Assembly: GCA_964499365.1 (NCBI GenBank)
Contig: CAZCKU010000017.1
Coordinates: 1 to 64,000, forward strand
Direction of reading: 5' to 3'
From: PALSA-1316 sp964499365
GTDB lineage: Bacteria; Nitrospirota; Thermodesulfovibrionia; Thermodesulfovibrionales; UBA6898
Length of the DNA stretch: 64,000 bases
Made by a program: the position numbers and the translations under genes
The notes under the pieces: model-generated
What the model was told of the DNA's origin: nothing
Databases searched by the model: none
What the model saw: the letters and a program-made list of their open reading frames with translations, nothing else
Shown here: piece after piece, positions 1-7,001 of the stretch
How positions within the stretch are numbered: the first letter of the stretch is position 1
Layout of the letters: each line of letters opens with the position of its first letter

Positions 1-492
1 ATCCAAGCCTTGGTCGAAAATGGTGCAATGTCGAATATGTTTGTAACTCATACATTGGCTTGACCTAGCCCGTATGGCGAGGTAAAATGAAATTAGGAAA
101 GAGAAGTCTTACGGGCTCTGGTTCCGGGAAAGAAAGAGGAACAACCTGTTGGCCAGGGGGCGGGAGTTGGTTGCGGTGTGCATGCCTCTTGCGGGAGGAA
201 GCCTTAAGCAGCCGCCAAAGCACCCATATTTAAAAAATGCTCTTCCTCTTCCCGGAGCTGGATATCTCTCCTGAAAGTCTGGAGCCATAGGTTCGGATGG
301 CGTAGCCCTTTCCTCGGGGCACTGCCTGAACCGGCCGGAAGCAGCAAGGTTCCGGCGTATGGCTCTTTTTCTTTGCCCAGCCACCAGATTAAAATCACCG
401 TTTCACCTGTCCGGCAACTCGGAAGATTACCGACCTGTGCAGCAATTCCGGCGGCAGGACATGCCGGGAAGCAGTCGGAAGAAGGCAAAAGT

Positions 493-531
493 AAGGGGCA
501 GGCCTGGGGATCGGGGAAAGGCCTGCCCCTT
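493..531. terminator. 13-bp perfect hairpin beyond the 3' end of ribF
   Basis: AAGGGGCAGGCCT (493-505) and AGGCCTGCCCCTT (519-531) are exact reverse complements around a 13-nt loop. No T-run follows on either strand, so an intrinsic terminator is only possible. It lies downstream of minus-strand ribF. Confidence 0.4.
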
Positions 532-536
532 GGGGA

Positions 537-585
537 CGTAGGCGGATGTTCAAAAATGGGGATCTTTGGAGGGTATCCGCCTACG
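537..585. terminator. 11-bp hairpin just downstream of the ribF stop
   Basis: CGTAGGCGGAT (537-547) pairs exactly with ATCCGCCTACG (575-585) around a 27-nt loop. It lies 31 bp past the ribF stop codon and is 5 bp from the 493-531 hairpin. It may end the HD-ribF transcript. There is no clear U-tract. Confidence 0.35.
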
Positions 586-616
586 AAATTATGATAACAT
601 GTCTGGACTGCTTTTG

Positions 617-1555
617 CTATCTTTTTTCGGAATATTTTTCATGCAGCTGTTTCGCACGCTCTATGTCCTGCCGTATCTGCGAAACAAGGTCACCGATACA
701 GCCGAACTTCTTCTCATCCCTGATTTTTTCAAAAAAATAAACGGATATCTCTTCTCCGTAGATGTCCTCGTCAAAACCAAAAAGATATGCCTCGATCGAG
801 AGCGTCTCCTTGCTGAACGTCGGCCGGATCCCGATATTTGCGATGCCGTCATACAAGCGGTCCCGGACAAAGAGCTTCACGGCATAGACGCCGTGCGCAG
901 GGATGATCGCGTGCTTCGGCGCGATATTGGCCGTGGGGAACCCCAGCGTCCTGCCCCTGCCGTCTCCTCTGACAACGATCCCGGTAATCGCATAAGGCCT
1001 GCCGAGAAGGCGTGCTGCCTGCCCTACTTCGCCGTCTTTCAGGAGATGCCTGATCTGCGTACTGCTGATCACTTCACCGTCCAGCGATATCTGACCGACC
1101 TCCCTCACCGCAAACCCGCATTCCCTGCCGAGGTCGCGCAGCGTCTGGACCGTACCCTTCCTTTCCCTGCCGAACCGGTAGTTCGCACCGACAAATATCT
1201 CCTTTGCACCGAGCATCCCGCAGAGGACCTCTTTCACAAAGGCCTCCGGGGTCATGCCGGCGAACTCAAGGCTGAAGGGTATTTTCACCAGGACATCAAT
1301 CCCCAGATCTTCGATCAACCTGATCTTCTCCTCATAAATGCTGATCAGCGGCGGGCATTTTTCCGGACAAAGGATCTTCAAGGGATGTGGCCTGAAGGTG
1401 ACGACCATGCTGAGGGCACCCGTCTCCTTCGCACGGCTGATCACCATCCTGATCAGTTCCTGATGCCCGAGATGGAGGCCGTCAAAATTCCCCAGCGTGA
1501 TAATGCTGTTCGTAAAGCGCTGCTGCAGACCCTTCAGCTCCGTAATAAGTAGCAT
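617..1555 (-). CDS. ribF: Bifunctional riboflavin kinase / FAD synthetase
   Basis: This enzyme phosphorylates riboflavin to FMN and adenylates FMN to FAD in the cytoplasm. The 312 residues have the usual two-domain layout. The N-terminal nucleotidyltransferase carries GNFDGLHLGH at residues 22-31, the HxGH-type nucleotide-binding signature. An ISSTQIR stretch sits near 165. The C-terminal riboflavin kinase domain carries GRTLGFPTANI near 205. The length is normal for RibF. The start lies 1 nt after the stop of the upstream HD-domain gene (TAACATG), so the two are probably co-transcribed and translationally coupled. The flavin product is relevant to the FMN-dependent NuoF-type subunits elsewhere in the window. 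Confidence 0.96.
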   Translation of the reverse strand: MLLITELKGLQQRFTNSIITLGNFDGLHLGHQELIRMVISRAKETGALSMVVTFRPHPLKILCPEKCPPLISIYEEKIRLIEDLGIDVLVKIPFSLEFAGMTPEAFVKEVLCGMLGAKEIFVGANYRFGRERKGTVQTLRDLGRECGFAVREVGQISLDGEVISSTQIRHLLKDGEVGQAARLLGRPYAITGIVVRGDGRGRTLGFPTANIAPKHAIIPAHGVYAVKLFVRDRLYDGIANIGIRPTFSKETLSIEAYLFGFDEDIYGEEISVYFFEKIRDEKKFGCIGDLVSQIRQDIERAKQLHEKYSEKR

Positions 1556-1556
1556 G

Positions 1557-2312
1557 TTATGATGACTCCATCATGGAACACATTTCCCGGTAGATTTCAC
1601 TTCCGATCTTTAAGCCGAGCGAGATAAACTCCGGCCCGTATTTCCTGCCCGTATCTGTCCTGAACGTCTCACTGATCCTGCCGATGCCCTCCAGCTTTTC
1701 CTCAAAATCCTGATACAGTCTCCTGAGCGGTATATTGAAGGACTCGGTAAGCAGCCAGAGCGTCTTCGTAAAATTATCAGGACCCCATCTGAACTTGTCA
1801 GCATCATAGAGACAATCACTCACCAGCCGGGCAGGTTCATCCGCCGAGCCGAGCACCTTTTTAAACGCCTCATGATTTCTGATCGCGGCGACGATATACT
1901 GCTTATACCGCTCCGCCATGTCGAAGTCCCTGAGTATGCGCTCCGCCTCGCGGCTGCCCGCTACCGGGTGATCCGCCTCACTCCGCCGGATATCATGGAA
2001 AAGGCCCGCGATCTGGACAGTCAACAGCAAAGCGTCCCGGTCCGTGTCATCGAGCCCCCGCTCCCGCCGCTCGATGAGAAGAATTGCCCCTGCCTCACGT
2101 GCGACCTTTTCACAATGCAGGATCCCGTGTGCAGGGTGCAGCCTCGCTTCATCAAGATGCTGCAGGCACCGGGATATGACACTGCTCGACTCAAAAAAAG
2201 CCGACGACAGGAGTAGCTCTTTCTCATGCCGCTCATAGAACAGGGGATTGCCGATCCTGCATGCGGTCTGCAGGGCGGTCTCCTTTAATTGTGCGTAACG
2301 GTGAAAATCCAT
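1557..2312 (-). CDS. HD-domain metal-dependent phosphohydrolase-like protein
   Basis: A 251-residue cytoplasmic protein of the HD superfamily. Likely metal-binding residues are H62/H66, the H106-D107 pair and H147, with an acidic patch at D170-D172. No partner domain is present and the substrate cannot be read from sequence; nucleotides are common substrates for this superfamily. Its stop is 1 nt from the ribF start, so the two form an operon. It is divergent from the PAS-GAF gene, across an 83-bp gap holding a candidate promoter. It is not a clear match to SpoT, dGTPase or HD-GYP, because the GYP motif is absent. Confidence 0.75.
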   Translation of the reverse strand: MDFHRYAQLKETALQTACRIGNPLFYERHEKELLLSSAFFESSSVISRCLQHLDEARLHPAHGILHCEKVAREAGAILLIERRERGLDDTDRDALLLTVQIAGLFHDIRRSEADHPVAGSREAERILRDFDMAERYKQYIVAAIRNHEAFKKVLGSADEPARLVSDCLYDADKFRWGPDNFTKTLWLLTESFNIPLRRLYQDFEEKLEGIGRISETFRTDTGRKYGPEFISLGLKIGSEIYREMCSMMESS

Positions 2313-2344
2313 GGCCGATAACCTTTATTAAGCGCTCGCCATTC

Positions 2345-2375
2345 ATTATAATAGGTTTGCGTGTAATTTATTCAA
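2345..2375 (-). promoter_or_regulatory. Candidate promoter for the HD gene and ribF
   Basis: Reading leftward, a TTGAAT -35 (2370-2375) is separated by 19 bp from a perfect TATAAT -10 (2345-2350). This would give a leader of about 25 nt before the start at 2312. The spacer is long, so confidence is modest. Confidence 0.4.
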
Positions 2376-2395
2376 TATTTCATACGGGGAACCCG

Positions 2396-4459
2396 ATGTT
2401 CGACAAAAAATCAAAACGATATCTCCAGATGCTCAACAGCAATCCTGACGGAATGTACGTCATCAACACCGACCGCCGGATCGAGTTCTGGAGCAAAGGC
2501 GCCGAAACAATAACCGGTTTCACGTCCGATGAGATGACGGGTAAGAGCTGTACCGGCAATCTCCTGAAGCATGAGGGCGAAGGCGGTCACGCCATCTGCG
2601 ACTCGGACTGCCCGCTCACCGCCATCGCCGGGGCTGCTGCCCCCCTGCGGAGAAACCTTTTTCTGAACGCAAAAGACGGCAGAAAGCTCCTGGTCGAGGA
2701 GCATATCGCACCGTTCTATGCCGACGGAAAGCTGGAGGGCATCGTCATTGCCTTCAGAAATGTATCCGACTTTAAGGCGCTGAGACTCTTCCAGATCCGT
2801 CATGAAAAGATCGATCGGCTGATCCCCATCTGCGGGTGGTGCAAGAAAATACGCAACGACAGTGACGAATGGGACCAGCTTGAGTCTTTCCTCACCGGGG
2901 AGGGCTTCGGCGACTTCACCCACTCGATGTGCCCTGCGTGTGCTGAAAAGATATTCTCGAAAAAGATATACCTCGAAAGTTACCAGGGGATCTGCAAGGC
3001 AATCAGCACCAGCCTCTCTCTTGATGAGGTCCTGAAGCTTATTGTGACCAATGTGGTCAAGGTGATGAATGTGAAGGCCAGCCTTCTGAGGCTCCTCAAC
3101 AAGGAGACCAACCAGCTTGAACTTGCGGCCTACCACGGTCTCAGCCGGGGATATGCTGATAAGGGGCCCGTTGACTATGACGCGAGTATTGACGACGCGC
3201 TCGCCGGCAAGCCGGTATCCATATACGACATCACTGCCGACAAAAATGCCCGCTACCGCAAGGAGGCCGAAAAAGAGGGTATCCGCAGCATTCTTTCGAT
3301 TCCGCTGCGCTTCAGAGAGGAGGTCATCGGCGTGCTCAGGATGTATACCGCAGAACCTGTCTCGTATACTGACGAGGACCTGAAATTTGTCGCCGCCATT
3401 GCGGAGCAGGCAGCCATTGCCATCATGAACGCCCGCATATTCGAGAAATCGGTGACGCGCGAAAAGGAATACCTGAACGTCTTTCAGGCAGTGACCGATG
3501 CCGTCAGCTCGACGCTGAATGTGAAAGAGGTCCTCGACCTGATCGTAAAAAAAATCCCCGAGGTCCTGAATCTCAAGGGAACGACCATACGGCTGCTGGA
3601 CGATTCCGGCAGGGAATTGAAGCTCGTTGCCGCCTATGGCCTGAGCGCCCGATATCTCAACAAAGGTCCGGTCGATACCGAAGAAAATATCAGGGAAGCC
3701 CTGAGAGAAAGCCCGGTAGCCATCGGCGATGCGGCAACCGACCCGAGAATCAGGTATAAAAAAGAGGCCGTGGAGGAGGGCATCAAAAGCATGCTGACCC
3801 TTCCGATCATAGCGCGCGGCAAGGTAATCGGGGTCCTCCGGCTGCTGACCGGCCATCCGAGGGAGTTCACGCAGGAGGAGATTGGCTTCGCAGCGTCACT
3901 GGCAAAACAGTGCGGCACGGCAATCGAAAACGCCCGCATGTACGAAAAACAGTACCGGCAGGTCCGGTACCTCCAGGCGATCCAGGAGGTCTCGAAGGTC
4001 ATCAGCTCAACCCTCGACAGCAGGGAGGTGCTCGACACGATCATCAGAAAGATCCCGGAGATTATGTCTACCAGGGCCGCCACCATACGCCTGCTGGATG
4101 AGTCCGGCAAAAAACTTGTGCTCGCCGCATCATGCGGGCTGAGCGAAAAGTATCTCAACCGGGGCCCGATTGAAGCGGACGACAGCATCTCACTCGCCCT
4201 TGACGGAAAACCGGTGGCCATATTTGACGCAACGACAGACCCGCGGGTTGCGTACCAGGACGAAGCGAGGGAGGAAGGGATCAGAAGCATGCTCGTCATC
4301 CCGATCGTCGTCAGACAAAGGATCATCGGAATCATGCGGCTGCTGACAGACACCTATCGCAATTTCAGTCAGGACGAAATCGACGTTGCCGTCGCAATGG
4401 CCGAGCAGGGAGGCATAGCCATCGAGAACGCCAGAATGTACGAGCAGCTGAGAAGATGA
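2396..4459 (+). CDS. PAS domain protein with a CxxC module and three tandem GAF domains
   Basis: A 687-residue soluble sensor-like protein. I chose the ATG at 2396 because an upstream frame would run into the divergent gene. An N-terminal PAS domain (about 5-125) is followed by a Cys-pair module, ICGWCKK then CPAC near 140-185. Three GAF domains of roughly 150 residues follow (about 195-345, 365-515, 535-685). They are clearly homologous to each other, each with a conserved segment around EEGI(R/K)SML and VIGVLRLLT. The protein ends immediately after GAF3. There is no histidine kinase, GGDEF, EAL or DNA-binding domain, so output must come through a partner. The ligands are unknown. Confidence 0.85.
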   Translation: MFDKKSKRYLQMLNSNPDGMYVINTDRRIEFWSKGAETITGFTSDEMTGKSCTGNLLKHEGEGGHAICDSDCPLTAIAGAAAPLRRNLFLNAKDGRKLLVEEHIAPFYADGKLEGIVIAFRNVSDFKALRLFQIRHEKIDRLIPICGWCKKIRNDSDEWDQLESFLTGEGFGDFTHSMCPACAEKIFSKKIYLESYQGICKAISTSLSLDEVLKLIVTNVVKVMNVKASLLRLLNKETNQLELAAYHGLSRGYADKGPVDYDASIDDALAGKPVSIYDITADKNARYRKEAEKEGIRSILSIPLRFREEVIGVLRMYTAEPVSYTDEDLKFVAAIAEQAAIAIMNARIFEKSVTREKEYLNVFQAVTDAVSSTLNVKEVLDLIVKKIPEVLNLKGTTIRLLDDSGRELKLVAAYGLSARYLNKGPVDTEENIREALRESPVAIGDAATDPRIRYKKEAVEEGIKSMLTLPIIARGKVIGVLRLLTGHPREFTQEEIGFAASLAKQCGTAIENARMYEKQYRQVRYLQAIQEVSKVISSTLDSREVLDTIIRKIPEIMSTRAATIRLLDESGKKLVLAASCGLSEKYLNRGPIEADDSISLALDGKPVAIFDATTDPRVAYQDEAREEGIRSMLVIPIVVRQRIIGIMRLLTDTYRNFSQDEIDVAVAMAEQGGIAIENARMYEQLRR

Positions 4460-4486
4460 CTTCAGCCCATGGGGTTTCCGGAAGCT

Positions 4487-4522
4487 GACGTATGGCGTCA
4501 TGCTGGCATAACGCCATACGTC
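4487..4522. terminator. 12-bp inverted repeat between convergent genes
   Basis: GACGTATGGCGT (4487-4498) is exactly complementary to ACGCCATACGTC (4511-4522) with a 12-nt loop. It sits between the convergent 3' ends of the GAF protein (4459) and the orphan gene (4530), as expected of a bidirectional terminator. The following T-run is weak. Confidence 0.55.
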
Positions 4523-4529
4523 CGGTATT

Positions 4530-5015
4530 TCAGGCGGCCTTTGGCATTGCCCTGCACAGGTCTTCCAGATACTCCTGCAGTTCTGCCGGAGAAGGTACTG
4601 TCTCCGGGACCTCGAAACCCAGCCGGGTGCAGGACACCACCCTTTGCAGCAGATCCCGCACACCAAAACTGATAATTTCTTCCGGGGACAAGTTGCCGGC
4701 ATTTTCAATCTGAAGCGGCTCGGCATACCATGCCTCTTTAGTCGGCGCAATACCATCACAATGATACCCCCAGATGTCCCGGGGAACAGCACCCTTTGAG
4801 AGTGCAAGAGAGCATACATCGTACTTGACCAGCTGCAGTCCGCTCAGGATCGGATTGCCGCCAATGCCGTACCTGTTCCGCGTTATGGGAGAAAAACGGG
4901 TCAGATTCACCCCCGAGCACATGATCAGGACCTCTTTCCCCTCCCTGCTCTCCGGACGTACGACAAAATAGAGAAAATCATTAATGTATTCATACTTGCT
5001 CACCGCTTCCGACAT
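4530..5015 (-). CDS. Orphan hypothetical protein, 161 aa
   Basis: I do not recognise this family. The protein is soluble, with no signal peptide or membrane segment. It is mildly acidic at the C-terminus and has scattered cysteines (CSG, DVCSL, YHCDG, VVSC, DLC). The start is supported by a GGAGG Shine-Dalgarno 6 bases upstream of the ATG. It is a single-gene unit with its own promoter-like sequence about 170 bp upstream, a structured leader and a hairpin terminator after it. Codon use resembles the neighbours. It could be a lineage-specific regulator or enzyme; no function is assigned. Confidence 0.7.
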   Translation of the reverse strand: MSEAVSKYEYINDFLYFVVRPESREGKEVLIMCSGVNLTRFSPITRNRYGIGGNPILSGLQLVKYDVCSLALSKGAVPRDIWGYHCDGIAPTKEAWYAEPLQIENAGNLSPEEIISFGVRDLLQRVVSCTRLGFEVPETVPSPAELQEYLEDLCRAMPKAA

Positions 5016-5160
5016 AGTGCACCTCCTGTTATGGGTAACTCAATAATACCGGGATGCCGTATCGAGGCACCCCAACCAAACACCTTTATTGATAAAAAAG
5101 CCTTCGCAAAAGCTTAAAGACTGTCGTGATAAATATCTTAATCAGGACCTTTATAGTCTT

Positions 5161-5189
5161 GTTTTATCATAAACATCAGGATTTGTCAA
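5161..5189 (-). promoter_or_regulatory. Sigma-70-like promoter for the 161-aa orphan gene
   Basis: Reading leftward, a perfect TTGACA (5184-5189), a 17-bp spacer and TAAAAC (5161-5166). The predicted leader is about 140 nt. It contains a hairpin, GGGGTGCC/GGCATCCC with one G-U pair (5051-5073), 35 nt before the start codon. This could affect translation. Confidence 0.5.
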
Positions 5190-5244
5190 TAACGAAATTT
5201 GGAATTGAGGGTTACATTGCAGCCTGAGCGGCGGGGCTTCAAAA

Positions 5245-5287
5245 CAGGCAATAAAAAAGGGTCACAATGACCCTTTTTTATTGCCTG
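5245..5287. terminator. 20-bp perfect bidirectional intrinsic terminator after atpE
   Basis: The arms 5245-5264 and 5268-5287 are exact complements of 20 bp around a 3-nt CAA loop. They carry GGGTCA/TGACCC at the core and A6/T6 tracts within the arms. This is a textbook intrinsic terminator for atpBE transcription (minus strand), and its symmetry would let it work in both directions. Confidence 0.9.
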
Positions 5288-5302
5288 TATATCCGAAAAA
5301 AA

Positions 5303-5662
5303 TTATATTTTGAACGGATTCACAAAAAGCAGGATAAGTGCAACGACAAGTGCGTAGATCGCCAGAGACTCGATCATGGCAAGACCGATGATCAGGGTCG
5401 TCGTGATCTTGCCGGATGCTCCGGGGTTCCGGGCTATGCCCTCGGTTGCTCCTTTCAGGCCCAGGCCCTGACCAATGCCGGTGCCCAGTGCAGCGATGCC
5501 GATAGCCAGTCCGCATGCAAGGGCTGCAACCCCGTAATACTTCAGCTTTGCGTCTGCGGGCGATGCAACGGCTGCAGCAGCAGTCTCCTCAGCAAAAACA
5601 GCAGGAGCCATCAGGACAACAAGCGACAGTACCAATAATACAGATGCGATAATTCTTTTCAT
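5303..5662 (-). CDS. atpE: F-type ATP synthase subunit c (with signal-peptide-like leader)
   Basis: The membrane rotor subunit of F0. The 119 residues begin with a cleavable-looking leader (to about A24, AFA/EE), followed by the two-helix hairpin with the polar loop ARNPGASGK. The ion-carrying glutamate is E98. Residues Q65 (GIGQG), E98, S99 and Y103 line up with Q32, E65, S66 and Y70 of the Na+-binding c subunit of Ilyobacter; H+ forms such as those of cyanobacteria usually have Ala instead of the Ser. Na+ coupling is therefore possible but not shown. AAAGGAGG precedes the start. It is co-transcribed with atpB, 30 bp upstream. The F1 genes and the b subunit are not in the window. Confidence 0.95.
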   Translation of the reverse strand: MKRIIASVLLVLSLVVLMAPAVFAEETAAAAVASPADAKLKYYGVAALACGLAIGIAALGTGIGQGLGLKGATEGIARNPGASGKITTTLIIGLAMIESLAIYALVVALILLFVNPFKI

Positions 5663-5692
5663 ACCACTTCCTCCTTTCTCAAGGAATTTGAA

Positions 5693-6379
5693 TTAATGTG
5701 CCTCTTCAACGGCACCACCAAGATAAAGCGCTGTCAGCAGCGTAAAGACAAATGCCTGGATAACACTAACCAGCACACCGAGCACCAGAATCGAAACCGG
5801 CAGGAACATCGGTGCCAACATCAGCAGCACGCCGAGGAGATAATGCTTCGCAACCATATTGCCAAAAAGCCTGACCGTGAGGGTAACCGGCCTGACTAGG
5901 TGACCGATGAACTCGATCACAAACATCAGCAGCATCAGCGGAAGCGCATAGATGTTACGAATGGGGCCGAGGAAATGGTTCAGGTACGAAAATCCGTGAA
6001 CCCTGATGCCGAAAATGTGTGTCGCCAGAAAGATCGGGATCGCCATGGCCGCGTTCGTGTTGATATTGCTCGTCGAGGCTGTAAAGCCCGGGATAAGCCC
6101 CATAAAATTGCAGACAGCAATAAAAAGAGCAACGGTGGCGACCAGGGGGAAAAAAGCCTTTGCCCAGTGGTGGCCGATATTCTCCTCGCACAGTGCCAGG
6201 AGTGTCTCGATGATCGTTTCCATGAAATTCTGTATGCCGTGCGGGATAAGGGAAAGCGAACGTCTCACCAGCAGGGCAACGATGATCAGGATTGCGGATG
6301 CAAGCAGGGCGTATGAAACGAAATGCGGGACAACTTCGGCACTGACAAATATATCCATTAAGAGTTTCTCTTCATGCAT
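5693..6379 (-). CDS. atpB: F-type ATP synthase subunit a
   Basis: The stator ion-channel subunit of F0 in the inner membrane. The 228 residues have five to six hydrophobic helices. The conserved helix with the essential arginine reads TLTVRLFGNM, and PHGIQNFME and the C-terminal VFTLLTALYL are typical. GAGGAGG lies about 10 nt before the start. It is the first gene of a two-gene atpBE operon that stands apart from the other ATP synthase genes, a split seen in several phyla. A good promoter and a 13-bp palindrome lie upstream, shared with the divergent MerR-type gene, so local regulation is possible. Confidence 0.96.
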   Translation of the reverse strand: MHEEKLLMDIFVSAEVVPHFVSYALLASAILIIVALLVRRSLSLIPHGIQNFMETIIETLLALCEENIGHHWAKAFFPLVATVALFIAVCNFMGLIPGFTASTSNINTNAAMAIPIFLATHIFGIRVHGFSYLNHFLGPIRNIYALPLMLLMFVIEFIGHLVRPVTLTVRLFGNMVAKHYLLGVLLMLAPMFLPVSILVLGVLVSVIQAFVFTLLTALYLGGAVEEAH

Positions 6380-6413
6380 AACAGGACGTCCTCCTCAGGT
6401 TAAATCGTTACAG

Positions 6414-6443
6414 ATATTACCTAACCATATTGAACATTGTCAA
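6414..6443 (-). promoter_or_regulatory. Sigma-70-like promoter of atpBE
   Basis: Reading leftward, a perfect TTGACA (6438-6443), an 18-bp spacer and TAATAT (6414-6419), giving a leader of about 30 nt to the atpB start at 6379. The -35 box overlaps the left arm of the adjacent palindrome. Confidence 0.6.
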
Positions 6444-6477
6444 ATTAAAAAATAAAATACTTGCATTTTTTAATTTG
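6441..6477. promoter_or_regulatory. AT-rich 13-bp palindrome, possible operator
   Basis: CAAATTAAAAAAT (6441-6453) is exactly complementary to ATTTTTTAATTTG (6465-6477) around 11 nt. It lies between divergent atpB and the MerR-type gene and overlaps the -35 box of the atpB promoter. On the plus strand, TTGCAT (6461-6466), 17 bp and TATTAA (6484-6489) could serve the regulator gene. The position suits a binding site for the adjacent regulator, but a stem-loop role is not excluded. Confidence 0.45.
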
Positions 6478-6534
6478 ATAATGTATTAATAATTACAATT
6501 ATTAAGCATTACAGCAGCGTTATCAGAACATATC

Positions 6535-6969
6535 ATGGCCCATACGAAAACAAAAAAAGACATCAGTGATGCTGAAAAACAGGACATGCCGCTCTACCCG
6601 ATCGGCATTGTTGCTGAACTGATCGGGACGACCGACCAGACCCTTCGGCTCTATGAAAAGCATGGCCTCATTAAGCCCGCCCGGCGGAATAAGAACCGCT
6701 TTTACTCGGAGAATGACATCAAATGGCTTCGCTGTCTGCGGGATCTCATCCACCACCAGAAGATCAGTATCGAGGGCATCAAAAAGCTGCTCGATTATGC
6801 ACCCTGCTGGGACATTACCAATTGTCCAGACGAGCGGAAGAGCAAGTGCTCGGCCTTCATAGACAAGACAAAGCCCTGCTGGGAGCTGAACCGGATGATC
6901 TGCAATACAGCCTCGGGCAGGATCTGTGAGGACTGTATCGTGTATATCTCCAAACAGGCCAAGAAGTAG
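6535..6969 (+). CDS. MerR-family regulator with Cys-rich C-terminal tail
   Basis: A 144-residue transcription regulator. Residues 20-88 are a MerR winged helix: IGIVAELIGT, QTLRLYEKHGLIKPAR, NRFYSENDIKWL. The dimerisation helix is short. Instead of the usual effector domain there is a tail of about 50 residues with seven cysteines (C91, C97, C105, C115, C123, C131, C134), including two PCW motifs. This resembles the two-CW cysteine module I recall from bacterial sensor proteins, and suggests metal, Fe-S or redox sensing. No strong Shine-Dalgarno precedes the ATG at 6535; M18 is an alternative start. Divergent atpBE and the intervening palindrome are the obvious candidate targets. Confidence 0.85.
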   Translation: MAHTKTKKDISDAEKQDMPLYPIGIVAELIGTTDQTLRLYEKHGLIKPARRNKNRFYSENDIKWLRCLRDLIHHQKISIEGIKKLLDYAPCWDITNCPDERKSKCSAFIDKTKPCWELNRMICNTASGRICEDCIVYISKQAKK

Positions 6970-7001
6970 AACTACCGCACCCGGCAGCCCTGATACTGAT
7001 C

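Larger units (their letters stand above)
1..616. other. Non-coding region with inverted repeats downstream of ribF
   Basis: I find no convincing gene here. The short open frames have no recognisable domain and no good ribosome-binding site. The right half is rich in inverted repeats. Around 280-367 the plus strand can fold as a three-way junction: outer stem GCCATA/TATGGC, one arm GGTTC/GAACC, one arm GCCGGAA/TTCCGGC. Two hairpins follow at 493-531 and 537-585, listed separately. The segment could be a structured RNA, a degraded gene or transcription-end structures. It matches no riboswitch, SRP RNA, 6S RNA or RNase P consensus that I can recall. Confidence 0.4.

Noticed and set aside
280..370. 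SRP RNA-like string CCGGAAGCAGCAAGG on the plus strand
   Set aside because: The bacterial SRP core needs a GGAA tetraloop followed by a second purine run and the symmetric loop partner (AGCAGC opposite GGTCAG). Here the spacing is short by several bases and the helix cannot be formed.
1..540. FMN, cobalamin or cyclic di-GMP riboswitch
   Set aside because: The location near ribF is downstream, not upstream, and none of the conserved blocks (for example GGGCAAACC or AGCCAGGAGACC) is found.
566..1552. Plus-strand 328-codon frame
   Set aside because: It lies fully antisense to ribF, whose motifs are certain. The translation has no recognisable domain.
2411..3856. Minus-strand 481-codon frame
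   Set aside because: It is antisense to the PAS-GAF gene and results from codon bias in the true frame.
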